A DNA stretch of 10,286 nt from Paraprevotella sp. (GTDB lineage Bacteria; Bacteroidota; Bacteroidia; Bacteroidales; Bacteroidaceae): contig JAJPYK010000120.1 in the NCBI GenBank assembly GCA_021205005.1, forward strand, positions 4,178 through 14,463. The letters are read 5' to 3'. This document shows positions 7,447 through 10,286 of this stretch, piece by piece. The notes beneath the pieces were generated by a model. It ran no database searches, was not told the origin of the DNA, and saw only the letters and a program-made list of their open reading frames with translations. The translations under genes were made by a program, and so were the position numbers. How positions within the stretch are numbered: the stretch's first letter is position 1; every line of letters starts with the position of its first letter.

Positions 7447-9068
7447 TCGAGCGTTATTGTTTTGCGAATTTCCCGGAGAATAAAAGGTTGATCTATTCGC
7501 CTATGGCGGGTTTGCCCGTGGGGCGTTACGTGTTTCGGGCGGCTTCGCAAAAGGGAGCCACCGGAGGGGCTATTGAATTGTTTGCCAATAGCCAGACATC
7601 GCCGGTGAATTCTGTCAAGACGTTGCGTATTGGTAGGGTTGAAGCGGACGTATTAGTCGGATTGTTGGCGGTCGGAGTGAAGTCGGACGCGAAGAATGCC
7701 TGCCAGTGGGTGTCGCTCGCAGATGTGAAGTTGGAATATCAAAGTCCGGTTATTTTGCTCGAAGAGGCTTTGACTGCATCGGATACGCTGACTTATGGTA
7801 CGGACCGTGAGGGGGCTTTGCAAAAGGCCGCCGACGAGGCGCGTGCTTTGGAGTCGGGTGAAGAGCCCGGGAAATGTATGGCCGCTTTGCAGACGTTGGA
7901 AGAGGCCATGATGCAATATCGGTTGGACAACGCTTCTCCTCTGCATCCGGTGGATTTGACCGCTCGCATGAAGAATGCCGGTTTTGATTTGGATAATACC
8001 ACGGGATGGACGCTTACGGTGGCCGATGCCGCTTATCCTCGGTTCAACCAAGGCGTGGCGGAATTTTGGCATACGACGTTTGACATCAGCCAGACGCTTT
8101 CGAATCTGCCTTCGGGAAATTATCGCGTCAGCATGCAGGCACGCAGTGATGCGGGAGTATCCAACAAAAATTTCCGTATGTATGTAAGGGCGACCGGTGA
8201 CGCCCAGGTTTCGGTGTTCTGCGCCGACAAGACACGTGCCGACGGTACGGACCAGACACAGCATTTGGGACAGAATGCCGAAGAACTGAATGCGGACGCT
8301 TCCCTGTCCCGTATCCGTACCGACGTCTTTGTCGGAGACGGTCGTCTGACGGTCGGTGCTTTGTGCGACAATGCCGATATGTGGTGCGTGATGAATGACT
8401 TTGTCGTGGAGTATTTGGGTTTGAATGCAGACGATTTGTGGCAGTCCTGGCCCGCTCAGGTGGCTGAGGCTAAGGCGATGGACCGCGATTCTTTGCCGCA
8501 GGCTGTCGGAACTTTGCTGGATCGGGCCGTACAAGTGGATGTGTCATCGGTCGATGCCGACTCATTGAGCCGTGCTTTATCGGTATTGATGAACGAGGTG
8601 GAGAATGCCCGTTCCACCATGGTGGCTTACAAGCAGTATTCGGACATGAAGAAAACCTTGGAGGAGATTGCTTCTAACTCCGTACCGAAACTGACTTCTT
8701 CGCTTACGATCCTGAAGAACGCGATAACTTCGGCTGAGAAGAACGCTGAGGCGGCGGTGAATTCTGCCGCAGTCCTCAAGGTTTATAATGATTTGGAATC
8801 AGCCCGGCAAACTTATGTGGTCGATGCGGAACCCACCAACGGATTGGGATTCGATATGACTTTCAAGGTTGCTAATGCGGCCTGTACCGCTGCGGGGAGT
8901 TGGATGAATGACGGTTGTGTGAACTTCCGTACCTTACTCAATGAGGCTCAGAACGGAGAATATGAAGGCGGGGCGTTCTTTGAAAATTGGATCGGCCCGG
9001 GCAACGAACTGAAGAGCGGACAGCGACCGATCTATCAAACGGTGAGCGCGCTTCCGAATGGGAATTAG
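7443..9068 (+). CDS. Fragment 3: binding-like modules and helical spacers of the lyase
   Basis: Open from ATG 7443 to TAG 9066-9068 (541 residues), no signal peptide. Residues 1-100 finish the module begun in fragment 2 (LPVGRYVFRAAS ... WVSLADVKLEYQ). Residues 100-170 are a helical spacer. Residues 172-325 are a complete binding-like module (NAGFDLDNTTGWTL ... TTFDISQTLSNLPSGNYRVS ... MNDFVVEYLG). Residues 325-460 are a long helical FIVAR-like spacer. Residues 463-541 begin a last module with AEPTNGLGFDMTF, the same entry motif as ADPTNGNHFDFT in gene 1. The frame stops at LPNGN-TAG and resumes in the same frame as TLTAAAF. The repeating pattern GLPxGxYRxS / DNFxVxYxG marks each module. Confidence 0.6.
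   Translation: MIERYCFANFPENKRLIYSPMAGLPVGRYVFRAASQKGATGGAIELFANSQTSPVNSVKTLRIGRVEADVLVGLLAVGVKSDAKNACQWVSLADVKLEYQSPVILLEEALTASDTLTYGTDREGALQKAADEARALESGEEPGKCMAALQTLEEAMMQYRLDNASPLHPVDLTARMKNAGFDLDNTTGWTLTVADAAYPRFNQGVAEFWHTTFDISQTLSNLPSGNYRVSMQARSDAGVSNKNFRMYVRATGDAQVSVFCADKTRADGTDQTQHLGQNAEELNADASLSRIRTDVFVGDGRLTVGALCDNADMWCVMNDFVVEYLGLNADDLWQSWPAQVAEAKAMDRDSLPQAVGTLLDRAVQVDVSSVDADSLSRALSVLMNEVENARSTMVAYKQYSDMKKTLEEIASNSVPKLTSSLTILKNAITSAEKNAEAAVNSAAVLKVYNDLESARQTYVVDAEPTNGLGFDMTFKVANAACTAAGSWMNDGCVNFRTLLNEAQNGEYEGGAFFENWIGPGNELKSGQRPIYQTVSALPNGN
9066..9068 (+). other. TAG replacing a conserved tyrosine codon
   Basis: Gene 2 reads LPNGN-TAG-TLTAAAF where the paralogous gene 1 reads LPEGAYKLTAAAF and other modules read LPSGNYRVS. 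A single change from TAT or TAC explains the stop. The frame is the same on both sides. Confidence 0.85.
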
Positions 9069-9071
9069 ACT

Positions 9072-10007
9072 TTGACGGCGGCGGCTTTCCGTAAAGTGGA
9101 GCTGAGCGACGCCGATCCTTCCTCTGTGGATGTCAGTCTTTACTTGAATAAAGGGAAGACTGCCGTGACTTCTACGGTATTGGACTATTTTACGGTGAGC
9201 GGAGCCGTGTCTTCTCGTGTGGCTGAATTCGGTTTGACGACAGGTGCGGGTAATACTGCAAACTGGACAGGATTGGCCGATGTGAGATTGATGTACTACG
9301 GTTCCGAGGCGATGGAAATGAACGAAACCGATCGTTCCTTTGACATTCCGGACGGGACGTATGGCAATGCAACGGTGACACAAAATCTGGTAGCCGACAG
9401 TTGGAACTTGATTTGTTTGCCTTTCGATCTTTCGTCGACGCAGATACGCTCTTGTTTTAAGGATGTGAAAGCACTGAAATCGGCGGTTATCGAAGGTGAT
9501 GTTTGCCGTCTGATGTTTGAAGACGTGAGGGAGATGAAGGCCGGAGTGCCTTATCTGGTTGGATTCGCTCAACCGGTTTCCCTGCAGACCTATGAAAAAG
9601 TGACCGTGAATGACAAGGCCATCTCCGAAGGAGCTGTGACGCTGGCCGCAGGTTCGGCTACGATTCGTTTGGCGGGTACTCCTGTCCGTACCGCGTTGAA
9701 CGGGGCGGGATGCTATGTTTATGCGAAAGACGCTCTTTTGAAAGTTGATGACGGGACTGAGATTAACGGGTTCCGTGCTTATCTGGAAGTGGAGGGGGCT
9801 ACGCTTTCTCAGATCAATCTTTATGTCGATAATGAGCTTTTGACGTCGGTTCGCGGAGCCGGGATTTCAAATGCCTCGGATTCGGATGACGTTCAAGTAT
9901 ATATTTCAGACGGTAAGTTAATCCGTCGTGATGTGAAACGGGGTGAGGCCCTTCGTGGACTTCCCTCCGGAGTGTATATCGTCGATGGGAAGAAAATGCT
10001 CAAATGA
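9072..10007 (+). CDS. Fragment 4: C-terminal module and sorting-like tail of the lyase
   Basis: In the same frame as fragment 3 after the TAG; 9072 (TTG) is only the first possible start codon after the stop, not a real initiation site. Residues 1-80 finish the last binding-like module (LTAAAFRK ... SLYLN ... WTGLADVRLMYYG, parallel to FYLNEAS ... ITDMKLYK in gene 1). Residues about 95-270 are the beta-rich domain with DSWNLICLPFDLSS and GVPYLVGF, matching DQWNTFCVPFDMTA and GVPYLVKV in gene 1. The end VQVYISDGKLIRRD ... LPSGVYIVDGKKMLK is a Bacteroidales C-terminal tail resembling Por secretion tails. The TGA at 10005-10007 ends the gene; a terminator follows 47 bases later. Homology to gene 1 is plain; export route is inferred. 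Confidence 0.65.
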   Translation: MTAAAFRKVELSDADPSSVDVSLYLNKGKTAVTSTVLDYFTVSGAVSSRVAEFGLTTGAGNTANWTGLADVRLMYYGSEAMEMNETDRSFDIPDGTYGNATVTQNLVADSWNLICLPFDLSSTQIRSCFKDVKALKSAVIEGDVCRLMFEDVREMKAGVPYLVGFAQPVSLQTYEKVTVNDKAISEGAVTLAAGSATIRLAGTPVRTALNGAGCYVYAKDALLKVDDGTEINGFRAYLEVEGATLSQINLYVDNELLTSVRGAGISNASDSDDVQVYISDGKLIRRDVKRGEALRGLPSGVYIVDGKKMLK

Positions 10008-10053
10008 ATCGTTTTTCTGAAGAAATAGTTTCTTCTTATTCTTGATTGTGCTT

Positions 10054-10111
10054 AAAACGGGAGAAACGGTAGACGGATGGAATAGACTGCTACCTGTTTA
10101 CTCCCGTTTTT
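10054..10111 (+). terminator. Rho-independent terminator after the lyase gene
   Basis: AAAACGGGAG (10054-10063) pairs perfectly with CTCCCGTTTT (10101-10110), followed by another T. The stem extends with AAAC/GTTT and GGTAG/CTACC across small bulges, leaving a loop near 10073-10089. The A run at the left also makes it usable on the minus strand. Confidence 0.75.
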
Positions 10112-10286
10112 CTTGTGGCGTAGGTCTGAAAGTGGGGTAATTGTAATTGTCAGTTTGATCAGGCATGTCCATACGGGGGTGCGGCCTCGTATTTTTAATG
10201 GTTTGGAGTTCCGTCGTTTTGCGGGGCTGATACAATGGTTTGCCTTTGGCGAGATGGCGTTATTCGTCCCCGTATCCGTCCTTATG
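10098..10286 (-). pseudogene. Possible 3' end of a minus-strand gene, interrupted by TAA
   Basis: Reading the minus strand from the window edge gives KDGYGDE, then TAA (10260-10262), then RHLAKGKPLYQPRKTTEL ... TDNYNYPTFRPTPQEKRE and a final TAA at 10098-10100, inside the terminator. The 53 codons after the internal stop are protein-like (few hydrophobics, rich in P, K, R, N, Y). Replacing the internal TAA by a tyrosine codon would join it to the edge. The family is not recognised and the stretch is short, so this may be chance. No better gene is seen between 10008 and the window end. Confidence 0.22.

Larger units (their letters stand above)
4471..10007 (+). pseudogene. Disrupted giant polysaccharide lyase gene (alginate-lyase superfamily), four fragments
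   Basis: The span holds one ancestral gene broken at four places: a one-base loss near 4518, a 178-base insertion around 5938-6115, a one-base loss near 7439, and a TAG at 9066-9068. The arithmetic supports this: 5,537 bases minus 178 plus 2 equals 5,361, or 1,787 codons including the stop. The rebuilt protein of about 1,786 residues runs: signal peptide, alginate-lyase-like catalytic domain, Ig-like domains, a carbohydrate-binding-like module, helical spacer, further binding modules with helical spacers, a WNLICLPFDL beta-domain, and a YIVDGKK tail. The intact enzyme would have cut an acidic polysaccharide by beta-elimination outside the cell. As written, only fragments can be made. If the single-base lesions are consensus errors, the insertion alone would still split it. 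Confidence 0.72.

Noticed and set aside
7653..8534. A 293-codon open frame on the minus strand, opposite lyase fragment 3.
   Set aside because: Same shadow composition; the plus-strand reading shows repeated module motifs shared with gene 1.
1067..9068. A recoded genetic code or general stop suppression to explain TGA and TAG in frame.
   Set aside because: TAA, TAG or TGA all act as final stops or appear in unrelated positions; the implied amino acids differ, and no suppressor tRNA is visible. Mutation or error is simpler.
1..10286. CRISPR arrays, tRNA or rRNA genes, or a transposase gene.
   Set aside because: No regularly spaced direct repeats, cloverleaf or rRNA-like stretches were seen, and no frame resembles a transposase.

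Overview
The window looks like chromosomal DNA from a member of the Bacteroidales (Bacteroides/Prevotella-like gut or host-associated bacteria). The support is a promoter of the Bacteroidales type (TTTG, 20-nt spacer, TAnTTTG) upstream of the first gene, A-rich ribosome binding regions, very large secreted proteins built from repeated carbohydrate-binding-like modules and helical spacers, and the characteristic C-terminal tail (VYxLSGxRV ... GxYIVDGxK). No SusC/SusD, regulator, RNA gene or CRISPR array is visible, so a polysaccharide-utilisation role is inferred from the enzymes alone.

Layout. At the left edge (about 12-48) lies a bidirectional terminator-like hairpin. Next is a minus-strand RlpA-family double-psi-beta-barrel protein (142-696) with its own promoter at 758-788. 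A 322-base intergenic stretch follows. Plus-strand gene 1 (1019-4123) encodes a ~1,034-residue secreted protein made only of binding-like modules, with no recognisable catalytic domain; its signal peptide is cut by an in-frame TGA. Sixteen bases after it comes a 61-codon small gene (4140-4325) of unknown function, then a 145-base linker with two inverted repeats. Gene 2 spans 4471-10007. It is an alginate-lyase-superfamily polysaccharide lyase followed by Ig-like, carbohydrate-binding-like and helical modules, and its C-terminal third is paralogous to that of gene 1. A terminator hairpin (10054-10111) closes the unit. The last ~180 bases may hold the 3' end of a minus-strand gene.

The striking feature is that gene 2 is in pieces: a one-base deletion in the signal peptide, a ~178-base insertion bounded by a perfect 22-bp inverted repeat, a second one-base deletion with an ATGA overlap, and a TAG in place of a conserved tyrosine. 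Removing the 178-base element and restoring two single bases gives an exact multiple of three (1,787 codons including the stop), which supports one ancestral gene of about 1,786 residues. Gene 1 carries one nonsense codon, and the rlpA-like gene and the right-edge frame show weaker signs of the same kind. Either this locus is decaying or the consensus sequence has many single-base errors; the inverted-repeat element is a real structure in either case.

How the genes would work together if intact: gene 2 would cleave an acidic (uronate-containing) polysaccharide while its modules hold it on the glycan, and gene 1 would be a non-catalytic companion carrying the same tail. The small gene between them is probably co-transcribed.
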